This document shows positions 25,916 to 34,667 of a stretch of 38,499 nt of DNA, one piece after another. The stretch is from Microvirga soli (GTDB lineage: Bacteria; Pseudomonadota; Alphaproteobacteria; Rhizobiales; Beijerinckiaceae): NCBI RefSeq assembly GCF_016734765.1, contig NZ_JAERQE010000041.1:1-38499 (forward strand), in the 5' to 3' direction. The notes under the pieces were generated by a model. It was not told where the DNA came from. It did not search any database and saw only the letters and a list, made by a program, of their open reading frames with translations. Position 1 is the first letter of the stretch. Each line of letters opens with the position of its first letter. The translations under genes were made by a program, and so were the position numbers.

Positions 25916-27061
25916 CTAAAGGCCCAGGAGCGAGGCAACGAGCACCCGCTGGATCTCCGACGTGCCCGAGTACAGCCGACTGCCCAATGCGTCGCGCAAC
26001 TCGCGCTCGACTTCGGCCTCCACCATGTAACCGTAGCCGCCGTGGATCTGGATGGCGTTCTCGGCGCACCGTACCCAGTTCTCGCTGATCGTGAGTTTCG
26101 CCAGAGCTGCCTCGAGATAGACGTTTCGTCCCTTCGTCTGGAGCCAAGCTGTCCTATACAGTGCTGCTTGCGCTTGGTCGACACGCATCTTCATATCGAC
26201 AATCTTGCTGCTCACCAACTGGAATTTGCCAATGGCCTGACCGAACTGCTTCCGGTCTCTCGCATAGCGAATTGACATTTCGAGCAGTCGCTGCATCGCT
26301 CCGACGGAATTGGAAAGGATGCAAGCTCGCTCCCAGTTCATGGAATGCGTGAAAAGACTCTGTCCGGCTCCCTCCCGTCCGAGACGATTCTCCGCCGGCA
26401 CCTCGCAATCATCGAAGAACAGTTCGGCCATTGGCGATGTGCGAAGGCCCATTTTCTCGAGAGGGCGTCCGACCTTAAACCCAGGGTATCCCTTTTCAAC
26501 GAGAAAGCCGCAGATCCCATTTGGTCCGGCAGATCGGTTGAGTGTGGCGTACACAACGACAAGATCCGCGACATTGCCATTGGAGACGAAGGTTTTGCTG
26601 CCATTCAGCACATACCGGTCGCCCCGCCGCTCAGCCGTCGTTCGAAGGCTATATGCATCCGATCCCGAGCCGGGCTCCGTCATCGCGTTTCCACCGATTA
26701 AGGTGCCGTTGCAGAGGTCCGGCAGGTACTTGCGCTTTTGCGGCTCTGACCCGAAATCGAGGAGCGGGATTTCGACCGTCCACATGTGAGCGTTGATTGA
26801 GAACAGCAAGCCGTTGTCTTTGCAGCCATACCCAAGGTTCTCGAGCACCCCTACCGTTGTCAGCGGATCCGCTCCCATCCCGCCGTAATCCGCCGGGACA
26901 GGAAGTCCATGAATTCCGAACTTGGCACATTTGTGCCAGCCTTCACGGTTGAACTCGCCCCGCTTGTCCCGCTCGCACAGACCCTCATTCAACTCGTCGC
27001 GAGCAAAGCTTTTGACAGCCTCCCGCAGTTGCATCTGTTCATCGGACCAAGCGAAGTCCAC
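25916..27061 (-). CDS. Acyl-CoA-dehydrogenase-like flavoprotein, likely acting on a carrier-bound substrate
   Basis: This 381-residue FAD enzyme has the full acyl-CoA dehydrogenase fold: NAMTEPGSGSDAYSLRT (125-141), the FAD-side segment GSKTFVSNGNVADLVVVYAT, YARDRKQFGQAIGKFQ and IQIHGGYGYM. The usual Glu near the C-terminus (the YEGT position of medium-chain enzymes) is Ser365 in RLYSGTSEIQR. A Glu sits instead at the alternative site, E244 in MNWERAC. As I recall it, PltE, which oxidises prolyl-carrier to pyrrolyl-carrier, has the same combination (WERAC and FSGTS). The start is GTG 27061, with GGGAG upstream and only three bases after the ligase gene stop. It lies downstream of a carrier and a ligase, so its substrate is probably the carrier-bound acyl group rather than a CoA ester. 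Confidence 0.85.
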   Translation of the reverse strand: MDFAWSDEQMQLREAVKSFARDELNEGLCERDKRGEFNREGWHKCAKFGIHGLPVPADYGGMGADPLTTVGVLENLGYGCKDNGLLFSINAHMWTVEIPLLDFGSEPQKRKYLPDLCNGTLIGGNAMTEPGSGSDAYSLRTTAERRGDRYVLNGSKTFVSNGNVADLVVVYATLNRSAGPNGICGFLVEKGYPGFKVGRPLEKMGLRTSPMAELFFDDCEVPAENRLGREGAGQSLFTHSMNWERACILSNSVGAMQRLLEMSIRYARDRKQFGQAIGKFQLVSSKIVDMKMRVDQAQAALYRTAWLQTKGRNVYLEAALAKLTISENWVRCAENAIQIHGGYGYMVEAEVERELRDALGSRLYSGTSEIQRVLVASLLGL

Positions 27062-27064
27062 GGG

Positions 27065-28615
27065 TTAGCTCCCACTCCAGGTTTTCAGGGTCTGGTAGTC
27101 GATCTTGTCGGTTGAAGTCTTGGGAAGCGAGGAATGGAAGCTGAAGCGGTCTGGGATCATGTAGACCGGAATGTGCTTGGAGCAGAACGTCTTCATGTCG
27201 ATCAATGATAAGGGCTTTCCTTCCATTGACACAATGTGGGCATGCACCCTCATCCCGACGCTGTCGTCCGCCAACGCAACAACGGCAGCCTCACGAATTT
27301 GCGGATGGCGGTAGAGACATACCTCGATTTCGCCTAATTCAACACGGAACCCGCGCTTCTTGATCATTCTGTCCTTGCGGCCGAGGTAACGAAGAGTGCC
27401 GTCCGCCTCCTCGCGAACAATGTCGCCAGTCCGGTAATACTTCTTGCCATCTACCTCGACGAAGCACCCCTGTGATTGCTCTGGTAAGTTCCAGTAACCT
27501 CTCGTAACTGCGGGCCCATATATGCACAGTTCGCCCTCAGCGCCTTCGCCCGCCTCGGTTCCATCGGCCTGAAGGAGAATACCTTCAAGATGTGAGCAGA
27601 CCTTTCCGATCGGTACCGGCTCCATCTGCTCGGCTGGAATGGGCGTCCGGACCTGATGATACGTACAGACATTTGTCTCGGTTGGGCCGTATAAATTGAA
27701 ATACAGCGGGTGCGGCCAACGCTTCGTCAGCAGTTTCAAGTGATTGATAGGAAACACCTCGCCAGCAAACAGAACCAGCCTCAGTGCTGAGTAGTCGCGT
27801 GTCTCGAGCTGTCCAAACTGGGCCATAAGGCTCAGGATCGACGGAGCCGAGTACCAAATCGTGATCCCGTGATCTGCAATCACTTGAGCGAGTTCATGAG
27901 GCTGCTTTCCGATCTCCTCACCGATGATAATTAGGGTCCCGCCGTGCTTCACGGAACTGAAGATATCGAACACCGACAGATCGAAATGGAACGGAGCGTG
28001 GGATGAAAACCGGTCCGATTGCGTGAGGGCAAATGTTTTCGCGCACCACTCGACGAAACTTACCGCGTTGCCATGTGTGAGCTGGACTCCTTTTGGCTTG
28101 CCGGTGGAGCCGGATGTGTAGAGAATGAAAGCCAGATCCTCAGTCCCGGCTCGAGATACAGCGAAAGACGTTTCTTCCTGGACATTGCAGCTAGGCGTGG
28201 CTCGCGCCTGACGGCTGTCTCCCGCCTCGTCGATAGAAAGAATGACAGGGTGCCACTCTTCTGCATCGTGCACTCCAAGCATGGTCTCGAAGCGCTTCTC
28301 GAGCACGATGGCGGCCACCCGGCAGTCCGAAAGGATGTAGTTATTGCGCGCGGCTGGCCCGGTCGGATCGATCGGAACATACGCGGCACCGGCTTTCAGA
28401 ATTGCGAACAGTGTCACGACAGCATCGATCGACTTGTGAAGCCAAAAACCGACGCGATCGCCAGGCTGAACGCCGAGACTGACCAATCGGTCACGCAGCC
28501 GATTGGAATGAGTATCGAGTTCCTCATATGTCATTGAGTTGCCGTCGATCTCCTGGAGCGCGACCTTGTCAGGCCAGTGATGCGCGGCATCAAGAAGATA
28601 TTGATGAAGTTTCAT
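27065..28615 (-). CDS. Amino-acid adenylating ligase (DltA/PltF-like)
   Basis: This 516-residue stand-alone adenylation enzyme activates a carboxylic acid with ATP and loads it on a carrier thiol. The core motifs are present: ILYTSGSTGKPKGVQLTHGN (P-loop), HAPFHFDLSVFDIF, NLYGPTETNVCTY, YYRTGDIV, GRKDRMIKKRGFRVELGEIE and the catalytic Lys in TSTDKIDY. The Asp in FDLS is the position that binds the alpha-amino group in amino-acid-specific domains, so an amino acid substrate is likely. ATG 28615 is preceded by GGAGG nine bases upstream; a GTG at 28636 lies ahead of that site and is rejected. The carrier gene is 39 bp upstream and the dehydrogenase follows at once. Proline and alanine are the leading candidates, not distinguishable by eye. 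Confidence 0.88.
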   Translation of the reverse strand: MKLHQYLLDAAHHWPDKVALQEIDGNSMTYEELDTHSNRLRDRLVSLGVQPGDRVGFWLHKSIDAVVTLFAILKAGAAYVPIDPTGPAARNNYILSDCRVAAIVLEKRFETMLGVHDAEEWHPVILSIDEAGDSRQARATPSCNVQEETSFAVSRAGTEDLAFILYTSGSTGKPKGVQLTHGNAVSFVEWCAKTFALTQSDRFSSHAPFHFDLSVFDIFSSVKHGGTLIIIGEEIGKQPHELAQVIADHGITIWYSAPSILSLMAQFGQLETRDYSALRLVLFAGEVFPINHLKLLTKRWPHPLYFNLYGPTETNVCTYHQVRTPIPAEQMEPVPIGKVCSHLEGILLQADGTEAGEGAEGELCIYGPAVTRGYWNLPEQSQGCFVEVDGKKYYRTGDIVREEADGTLRYLGRKDRMIKKRGFRVELGEIEVCLYRHPQIREAAVVALADDSVGMRVHAHIVSMEGKPLSLIDMKTFCSKHIPVYMIPDRFSFHSSLPKTSTDKIDYQTLKTWSGS

Positions 28616-28654
28616 CTGATAGATCCTCCGGCGCACGACCTCACGCCCGATGCT

Positions 28655-28921
28655 CTAGCGCACGAGCGAACGCTTCGAGTCGACAAGTGCGCAGATAGCC
28701 TGCAACGTATTCAAGTGCTCCTCATCGGCCTCATGGGCTTTAATCGGGATATCGAATTCACGCTCGAGGAACGCAATCAGCTTCAAGATTGCCAAGGAAT
28801 CAAGGATGCCCGTCGATACCAGTGGTGTGCTGGGCGTCAGCTGCCCTGGATCTTCGCCCGGAAGGAATTCCTCAAGGATATAGTCCTTGATGACGGACAT
28901 TGTGGCACTCTGATCGGTCAT
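28655..28921 (-). CDS. Acyl/peptidyl carrier protein
   Basis: This 88-residue carrier protein carries an acyl or aminoacyl group as a thioester on a phosphopantetheine arm. The attachment site is Ser42 in STGILDSLAILKLIAFLERE. The four-helix pattern and length match stand-alone carriers such as DltC and PltL. The ribosome binding site GGAGGAG lies directly before ATG 28921. It is the first gene of a three-gene operon with the ligase and the dehydrogenase, which defines its partners. No dedicated phosphopantetheinyl transferase is in the window, so a housekeeping one would be needed. Confidence 0.9.
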   Translation of the reverse strand: MTDQSATMSVIKDYILEEFLPGEDPGQLTPSTPLVSTGILDSLAILKLIAFLEREFDIPIKAHEADEEHLNTLQAICALVDSKRSLVR

Positions 28922-29386
28922 GAAAGCTCCTCCACCGGGTTCGCAACGTCAAATGATCTGCACAATTCCCGATTCTAAATAGCTCTCCTTCGAAAACTAG
29001 TGGCACTCCGGAACTAAGGAGATCATGCGAGCGGCTGGCTTGCACTGCACCACGATGCGCTAAGACCGTCTATATACGACCCTATGCTTACAATATACGA
29101 CACTATGCTTGGTGCGCCATAGAGCGTCGCCCTGCCATGATATTCCTGTCAAGCCATCAAACAACTAATTTAGCACCCGGTGTGTACTGGACCTCCCGCC
29201 GCGGTGCAGTCAAACATTGTCATGGGTAGCGGAACGTGCGGCTCTTTTGGGATGCAGCGCGATGCGCCGTTCAAGAGATCGCTATTGGGTCGAACCTAAA
29301 CTGGGGTCCACTTCTGGGATTGAAGGTCTAACTGGCGTTCACCAGAACCAGACCGTCGGGAACGAAGTATAACGGAGGCCACAGCG
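28922..29386. promoter_or_regulatory. Divergent promoter region of the carrier operon and the MBOAT gene
   Basis: These 465 bases separate two divergent units that probably belong to one pathway, so one regulator could control both. It contains a direct repeat with 21-bp period at 29072-29110, listed separately. It also contains a fragment with the palindromic-repeat arm ACGATGCGCTA at about 29052. The end carries CGGAGG at 29373-29378, the ribosome binding site of the GTG start at 29387. No clear -35/-10 boxes were identified. Confidence 0.5.
29072..29110. promoter_or_regulatory. Two 18-bp direct repeats with 21-bp period, possible operator
   Basis: ATATACGACCCTATGCTT at 29072-29089 and ATATACGACACTATGCTT at 29093-29110 differ at one base. 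They start 21 bp apart, which is two helical turns, so a protein could bind both on the same face of the DNA. The site lies between the divergent carrier operon and MBOAT gene. No similar copy was noticed elsewhere in the window. Confidence 0.55.
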
Positions 29387-32035
29387 GTGGAGGCTCCTGT
29401 CACATCAGTGCGCACGGCGCAATCACCCGAAGCCGATGACGTTCTCGTCAGGCGTCCCTCTTTCAAAGGTGGCGCTGCCAACGCCTACTGGGAGCAGGTG
29501 CGTCACGACTTAGTATTCGGTCGTCTTGTGAGGCTCGGGATCATCGTAATCGAACTCACGCTCGTCGCAGTCGCTGTTAGGCTCCTCAATGTTGAGAGCC
29601 CTGCATTCGAAAACGTGCTCACGTTGGCTCTCGGCGGCTTTCTCGTCCATCACTTTCTGCCTATACCGTGGCGAATCCCCTTCTTTGCAGCTCTGTCTGT
29701 AGCCACCGTGCCGCTCGTCTTTGGGTGGGAGGCTGGCACGTGGCTGCTCGCCTTCGGAGGGCTTCTGATCGTGCTCTGCCACGTGCCGGTCGCATTTCAT
29801 GTCCGTGTTGCGCTGATCGTTGCCCTGGTGCTTGCGCTGGGTCTCGCACGCAAGCAGGTGCTTCCCGTATTCGCCGCGATCCCGCCAACGATCTGGCCGA
29901 TCCTGGGATCGATGTTCATGTTTCGGTTGATTGTCTACCTTTATGACCTCAAGCATGAGGCCGCACCTTTCAGTGCAAGCCGCGCCGTGGCGTACTTCTT
30001 CATGCTTCCGAGCGTTTGCATGCCACTCTTCCCGGTGGTCGACTACAAGACTTTCCAGCGTAGCTTCTATAATGCAGATTCCTTGTGCCTGTACCAAACG
30101 GGCGTTAAATGGATTCTTCGGGGACTGATCCACCTGATCCTGTACAAGGCGGTATACTTCCTAGCCGTGGTCGAGCCGGGAAGCGTCGTTAATGGAACTG
30201 ATGCGGCGAGGTATATGGTCTCGACGTTCCTTTTGTATCTGAAGATTTCTGGCCTGTTTCACATCATCGTTGGGCTCCTTCATCTGTATGGGTTCGGTCT
30301 TGCAGAAACACATCACTTCTATCTATTCTCGGCGAGTTTCACTGATTTCTGGCGGCGCATTAATATATATTGGAAAGATTTCATCCAAAAAATCCTCTTC
30401 AATCCCGCATACTTTCGGTTGCGAAAAAGAGGCGAGACGTTCGCGGTTGCGGCCGCGACCCTAATTGCCTTTGCGGCGACATGGCTTCTCCACTCCTATC
30501 AGTGGTTCTGGATCAGAGGCGATTTCCCGATCGTGTGGGCCGACATCGTGTTCTGGTTCGGGTTGGGGCTGGTCGTCGTAGTGAACGTGCTGCTGGAATC
30601 CCGAAAAGGGCGCCGGAGAACGCTGACCAAGCCTGCGCGGACATTTCGGGATGATGCCTTGCTTGCGGCGAAGACGGCAGGCACGTTCGCCGCAATCTGC
30701 ATGCTCTGGACCATATGGAGCACGCCCGATGTGGCGGAACTCACCGTTCTTTGGCGTGCTATCCTCAACTCGGGTCCGGCGGACGTCCTGATCCTTCTTG
30801 GAATCCCGGCGATCGTGGGGATTATGGGCGCCACATTCCGGAACAGGAAGCGCGAGACGTCTGGAACTGGCGACGGCGGCGATGATAAGGGCTTCATGAT
30901 TCAGGCTGGAGTCGTGACGCTGACCGCCAGTCTCCTCATCGTTGTAGCTCTGCATCCTTCTCTGCTGCAGCCAGTATCGCCGACCCTGGCGGGTCTGGTC
31001 ACCGACCTGCGCGACCGCAACCAATTGAATGCGGCCGACGAAAAGAAAATGGTGCGTGGATACTACGAGGATCTAGGCGACGCGGGCCGGTTTAACAATG
31101 AATTGGGTATGATGTTCGGCGTGGCACCTGCGGACTGGAAAGGATCTGTCCCGACATTCGAGACAAATGACGCCATTGAGGCGCAGTTCGTCCCCTCAAC
31201 AGCAACACCCGCGACTGGAACGATTCGGACGATCAACAGCTTCGGGCTACGCGACCGTGAGTACCCGCGCAACCATGATTCTGGGACGTTCCGGATCGGT
31301 CTCGTCGGCTCCTCCCACGACATGGGCTGGGGAGTGAAAGATGACGAGACATACGAGAACGTTGTCGAGGATCGCTTAAACCGCGAGCTGGGATCAGTAA
31401 CCGGAAAGAAGTTCGAGATCATGAACTTTTCGTTCGGCGGATATGGCCCGACTCAGAAACTCGCCGTGATCGAGCAGCGTATGCTTCCTTTTCGTCCAGA
31501 TGTTGTCTTGTACGTTGCGAATACGACCGAGTTTATGTGGATGTTCAAGTCGGCATCGAAGCTCGCGCGGAATGCTCTTCTCGATCAGTTTCCCTATGTC
31601 AGGGACGCAATCGAACGGGCAGGGCTCAACCCCACCATGCTTCCCGAGGATGGCGTCCTCATGCGCAAGTTGGCGCCCTTTGCAGAAGATGCTTTCGCGG
31701 CGTTGCTACGCAGCTTCCGCGAAGACACGCTCGCGCGCGGCGCCCGTCCGGTACTCGTTCTGCTTGAAATGCCCAAGGATAGCCTGAGCCGTAAACCGGA
31801 ATTCGACCGCCTAGAGAGCATCGGGCGGGCGGTCGGGCTTCCTGTTCTTGATCTTCAGGGATCATTCGCGAAAGTCCGAGACCGGCAATCGCTCTGGGCC
31901 GCACCGTGGGACAATCATAGCAATGCAGAGGGGCACCGCCTGCTTGCGGATCGTCTATACACGCACTTGGTACAGCAGGAGCTGGTCCCTACGCTCCCAC
32001 CAAAGAATCGTTCCGGCATCCAAGATGCAAGGTAG
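29387..32035 (+). CDS. MBOAT acyltransferase fused to an SGNH/GDSL-like domain
   Basis: This 882-residue inner-membrane protein probably moves an acyl group to an extracytoplasmic polysaccharide. The first 400 residues hold about ten membrane helices with the DltB/AlgI-type pattern: MFRLIVYLYDLKHE (178-191), then FTDFWRRINIYWKDFIQKIL (318-337), and the likely catalytic His369 in ATWLLHSYQWFW. More membrane helices run to about 525. The C-terminal 250 residues are an extracytoplasmic SGNH domain: GLVGSSHDMGWGV (638-650, Ser643 likely nucleophile) and WDNHSNAEGHRLLAD (841-855). The usual GDS reads GSS. GTG 29387 has CGGAGG eight bases upstream. The gene is divergent from the carrier operon and is followed 9 bp later by a GT2 gene. 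Confidence 0.82.
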   Translation: MEAPVTSVRTAQSPEADDVLVRRPSFKGGAANAYWEQVRHDLVFGRLVRLGIIVIELTLVAVAVRLLNVESPAFENVLTLALGGFLVHHFLPIPWRIPFFAALSVATVPLVFGWEAGTWLLAFGGLLIVLCHVPVAFHVRVALIVALVLALGLARKQVLPVFAAIPPTIWPILGSMFMFRLIVYLYDLKHEAAPFSASRAVAYFFMLPSVCMPLFPVVDYKTFQRSFYNADSLCLYQTGVKWILRGLIHLILYKAVYFLAVVEPGSVVNGTDAARYMVSTFLLYLKISGLFHIIVGLLHLYGFGLAETHHFYLFSASFTDFWRRINIYWKDFIQKILFNPAYFRLRKRGETFAVAAATLIAFAATWLLHSYQWFWIRGDFPIVWADIVFWFGLGLVVVVNVLLESRKGRRRTLTKPARTFRDDALLAAKTAGTFAAICMLWTIWSTPDVAELTVLWRAILNSGPADVLILLGIPAIVGIMGATFRNRKRETSGTGDGGDDKGFMIQAGVVTLTASLLIVVALHPSLLQPVSPTLAGLVTDLRDRNQLNAADEKKMVRGYYEDLGDAGRFNNELGMMFGVAPADWKGSVPTFETNDAIEAQFVPSTATPATGTIRTINSFGLRDREYPRNHDSGTFRIGLVGSSHDMGWGVKDDETYENVVEDRLNRELGSVTGKKFEIMNFSFGGYGPTQKLAVIEQRMLPFRPDVVLYVANTTEFMWMFKSASKLARNALLDQFPYVRDAIERAGLNPTMLPEDGVLMRKLAPFAEDAFAALLRSFREDTLARGARPVLVLLEMPKDSLSRKPEFDRLESIGRAVGLPVLDLQGSFAKVRDRQSLWAAPWDNHSNAEGHRLLADRLYTHLVQQELVPTLPPKNRSGIQDAR

Positions 32036-32044
32036 ACGGAGGCA

Positions 32045-32992
32045 ATGGGCGAGCCGGTGACACAGATTAGTGGGCGGAGCCCGGTCAGCGTGTCGGATGG
32101 CGTGCGCCCTGCACGCGTCTCCTTGATCATCCCGGTTTACCGGATGGAGGCGGAGCTGCGGCGGTGCTTGGAATGCCTTACTAGGCAGACCTACGGCGAC
32201 TTCCAGGTTGTGATCGTCGACAATGAGCCTGCGGCAGACGGCAGCGTCAGCGCTGGGGTCGGGTCCATCATCTCCGCGTTTGCGGCCGCAGACCTGCGAG
32301 TGCACGGCATCGGATGCCACAAACCTGGATCCTACCACGCGCGCAATGCTGGCATCCTTAGTTCGCAAAGTGAACTGATCGCGTTCACCGACGCCGATTG
32401 TCTACCACAGCCGGAATGGCTCAAGGCGGCGGTTGGAGCCTGGGACTCGCACACTCGTCCCGGCGTGGTCTCCGGGCCAGTGGCTCTCTATCCGGCCGAC
32501 CAGCGCCCGATCTCTCTTTACGAAATGCGCTTCAGCTATCTTGGCTTAGTAGACGGCACGGGCGATTCATTCGTGACCGCCAACTGGCTTAGCGCCAGAG
32601 AGATCCTCATGGAATTGGGCGGCTTTGACGCGTCGCTTCGATCTGGCGCGGATGTCGATCTCTCGAGACGTGTCAAAGCGGCCAGACATCACCTAATTTA
32701 TGCATCAGATGCAGTTGTGAGACATCCCACGCGAACCACACTTGAGGAACTTCTGAGGAAGCACCGCCGTACGATAGGTGGTGCATGGAACCGCACTCCA
32801 AGGCGACTGAGGACCCTGCGCGTCCTGAGACATGTTCTCAAACGCGGATGGTCGCGCTACCGCGAACTGCATCTGGCCAGAGCCAGCGAAACGGAGCTTA
32901 TGACGGGATTGCTCGAGGTGCAGCGTGCCCTAACGGCGGCCGAGATCCGAGAAACGATCCGCCTCGCTTGGGGGGGCGAGCCTGAGCGCTAG
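32045..32992 (+). CDS. Glycosyltransferase family 2 (GT-A)
   Basis: This 315-residue GT-A enzyme is cytoplasmic or membrane-associated. VSLIIPVYRMEAELRRCLEC (25-44) is the nucleotide-sugar-binding start. QVVIVDNEPAADGS follows, and the metal-binding DxD is Asp116-Ala-Asp118 in LIAFTDADCLPQPEWL. Later motifs are VTANWLSAREILMELGGFDA and the acidic GADVDLSRRV. There are no membrane helices. It starts nine bases after the MBOAT-SGNH gene, so the two are cotranscribed and may act on the same glycan. GGAGG lies only two bases before ATG 32045, so the exact start could differ. Specificity is unknown. Confidence 0.86.
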   Translation: MGEPVTQISGRSPVSVSDGVRPARVSLIIPVYRMEAELRRCLECLTRQTYGDFQVVIVDNEPAADGSVSAGVGSIISAFAAADLRVHGIGCHKPGSYHARNAGILSSQSELIAFTDADCLPQPEWLKAAVGAWDSHTRPGVVSGPVALYPADQRPISLYEMRFSYLGLVDGTGDSFVTANWLSAREILMELGGFDASLRSGADVDLSRRVKAARHHLIYASDAVVRHPTRTTLEELLRKHRRTIGGAWNRTPRRLRTLRVLRHVLKRGWSRYRELHLARASETELMTGLLEVQRALTAAEIRETIRLAWGGEPER

Positions 32993-33375
32993 CGGATCAT
33001 GCGGACTTGCGCGGCGCACCAAACGATGCGCGACTTCAGGTCGGGTGCCTGTATTATGGTTTTCTGTCCTGATCGAGCAAGATGAGAACACCGCCGGCGA
33101 ATCGCGAGCTCGCCGGGGGCGGCAGGGGCTGGGTCGTTCCGATGCAGACTGGTGCGCGTCGGGCTAGAGCAACGGCGGTTCTGATGGGGCCAGTGCATTG
33201 CCGCTACTGCTTTATTTCAGCTCTACTTTCCAAGGTGGATCATTCTCGGATGCCGAGCGCGTTGCTTTAGACTCAGACCGCCCCTCTCGCTTCCCCGTGG
33301 CCTGAACGGATACCGGGCGTGACGGCCCGCATGACAAGCCAAGGCCGCGGAAAAGATGCATCATCCAATCCCACA
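32993..33375. other. Intergenic stretch ahead of the IS110 remnant
   Basis: About 380 bases without a supported gene. The start (GCGCTAGCGGATCATGCGGA with CGATGCGCGAC) resembles a degraded copy of the dispersed palindromic repeat. The end may be the non-coding left side of the IS110-family element. Confidence 0.35.
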
Positions 33376-34270
33376 GTCCGCCGGCATCGACAGTGCCAAA
33401 GATCGGCTCGATGTCTGCCTTTAGCCTGATGGAGCAACGCGCCACTTCGCCAATGACGCCGACGGCTATCGCGCGCTCATCGCCTGGCTCTCCAGCCATG
33501 CCATCCAGCGCGTGGTCTCCGAGCCAACCGGCGCCTATCACCGAAAGCTGGAGCGGAGCCTTGCCAATGCTGGCCTGCCGCTGGCGAAGATCAATCCCCG
33601 CCACGCCCGCCGCTTTTTGCAAGCCTTGGGCCAGCTCGCCAAGACCGATCGGCTCGATGCGGCGCTGCTGGCGAGCTTTGGAGCGCTGCTCGAGCCACCC
33701 ACCCGGGGCCATACTCAGCCCCTCGCTGGGCGCGATGAAGGAGCTGTTGGGGGCGCGGCAGGCGCTGATCAAGGACCGCACCGCTGCTCTCAACCGGCAG
33801 AAGGTCGTGCGCTCTGCCTTGTTGCTGCGCCAACTGGCCCATCCGTCGCGCTAGATCGCCCTCCCCTTAGCTGCCATTGACGCCCAGCTTCAGAGCCTGT
33901 GCTGGGCGATGCGGATCTTGCCCCACGTCTGGCGACCCTCATGAGTATCCCCGGCATTACCGAGCCACCGCCGTGAGCCTGCACCTCGAGATGCCCGAAC
34001 TCGGCAGCCTTGGTCAGAGCCAGGTGGCCAGCCTCGCCGGTCTGGCTCCGCTGGCGGGCGACAGAGGAGCCTCGCGCGGTTGCCTCACGAGCCGCGGTGG
34101 TCGCGCTCATGTGCGAAGGCGCTGTACATGCCGACGCCGGTGGCGGCCCGCTTCAATCCAGATCTGAAAGCCAAGTACTGGGCTCTGCTCGCAGCCGGAA
34201 AGCCGCCCAAAGTTGCCCTGACGGCCTCATCATCCTAGCCAATGCGCTCTTGCGAGACCAGCGAAACTAG
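33376..34270 (+). pseudogene. IS110-family transposase, multiply frameshifted
   Basis: The remnant starts with GIDSAKDRLDVCL (first Asp of the DEDD transposase) near 33384, followed at once by a stop. VSEPTGAYHRKLERSLANAG, LPLAKINPRHARRFLQALGQ and LAKTDRLDAALLA continue in another frame. LLGARQALIKDRTAALNRQK, VVRSALLLRQL lies in a further frame. ARFNPDLKAKYWALLAAGKP, PKVALTA and ILANALLRDQRN close the protein. Order and spacing match IS110-family transposases. Several indels and stops make it inactive. Confidence 0.82.
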
Positions 34271-34427
34271 ACCCCAAACCCGCTTGATCAAAACGGATAC
34301 TCCAAGCGCGTGGTGGAAGATGCTCCAGCGCGAAATTAGCGCTCCATTAGCTATGGAAGGCGGTAGCAAGCCACAACAGTGCAGAGGCAGGGTGCCCGAT
34401 CCTTCGACGTTTTAGTCTGAACGGATC

Positions 34428-34667
34428 TCAATGCATTATTCCGTCTCGCCCGGATCCGTCGCGGGAATCACTTCTTGCTTCCTCTATCTCATATTGACGT
34501 ACGATCCGCTCATCTCCGTCGGAGATGCGCCTGATGTGGTAGAGCGGAATGCCATCGGCGGCAGACGGGAGCAGGTTGACGATGCTGAATATGCCATGAG
34601 GCATGTTGCACAAAGGCGTTTCCTTCGCTCGAACATGTTGGCCAATCTTGAACTCATATGTCGTCAT
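34428..34667 (-). CDS. Hypothetical small conserved protein
   Basis: This protein of about 79 residues starts MTTYEFKIGQHVRAKETPLC and continues MPHGIFSIVNLLPSAADGIP, LYHIRRISDGDERIVRQYEI. It looks like a small beta-barrel (SH3-like) fold, and I recall similar short proteins from Methylobacterium-type genomes, without known function. The open frame begins earlier at 34685, but GGAGGAG lies six bases before ATG 34667, so I chose that start. There is no membrane segment. It stands alone between transposon remnants. Confidence 0.7.
   Translation of the reverse strand: MTTYEFKIGQHVRAKETPLCNMPHGIFSIVNLLPSAADGIPLYHIRRISDGDERIVRQYEIEEARSDSRDGSGRDGIMH

Noticed and set aside
27065..28615. Naming the ligase dltA
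   Set aside because: The dehydrogenase partner and the motif pattern fit a PltF-like enzyme as well; the substrate cannot be decided by eye, so no symbol is given.
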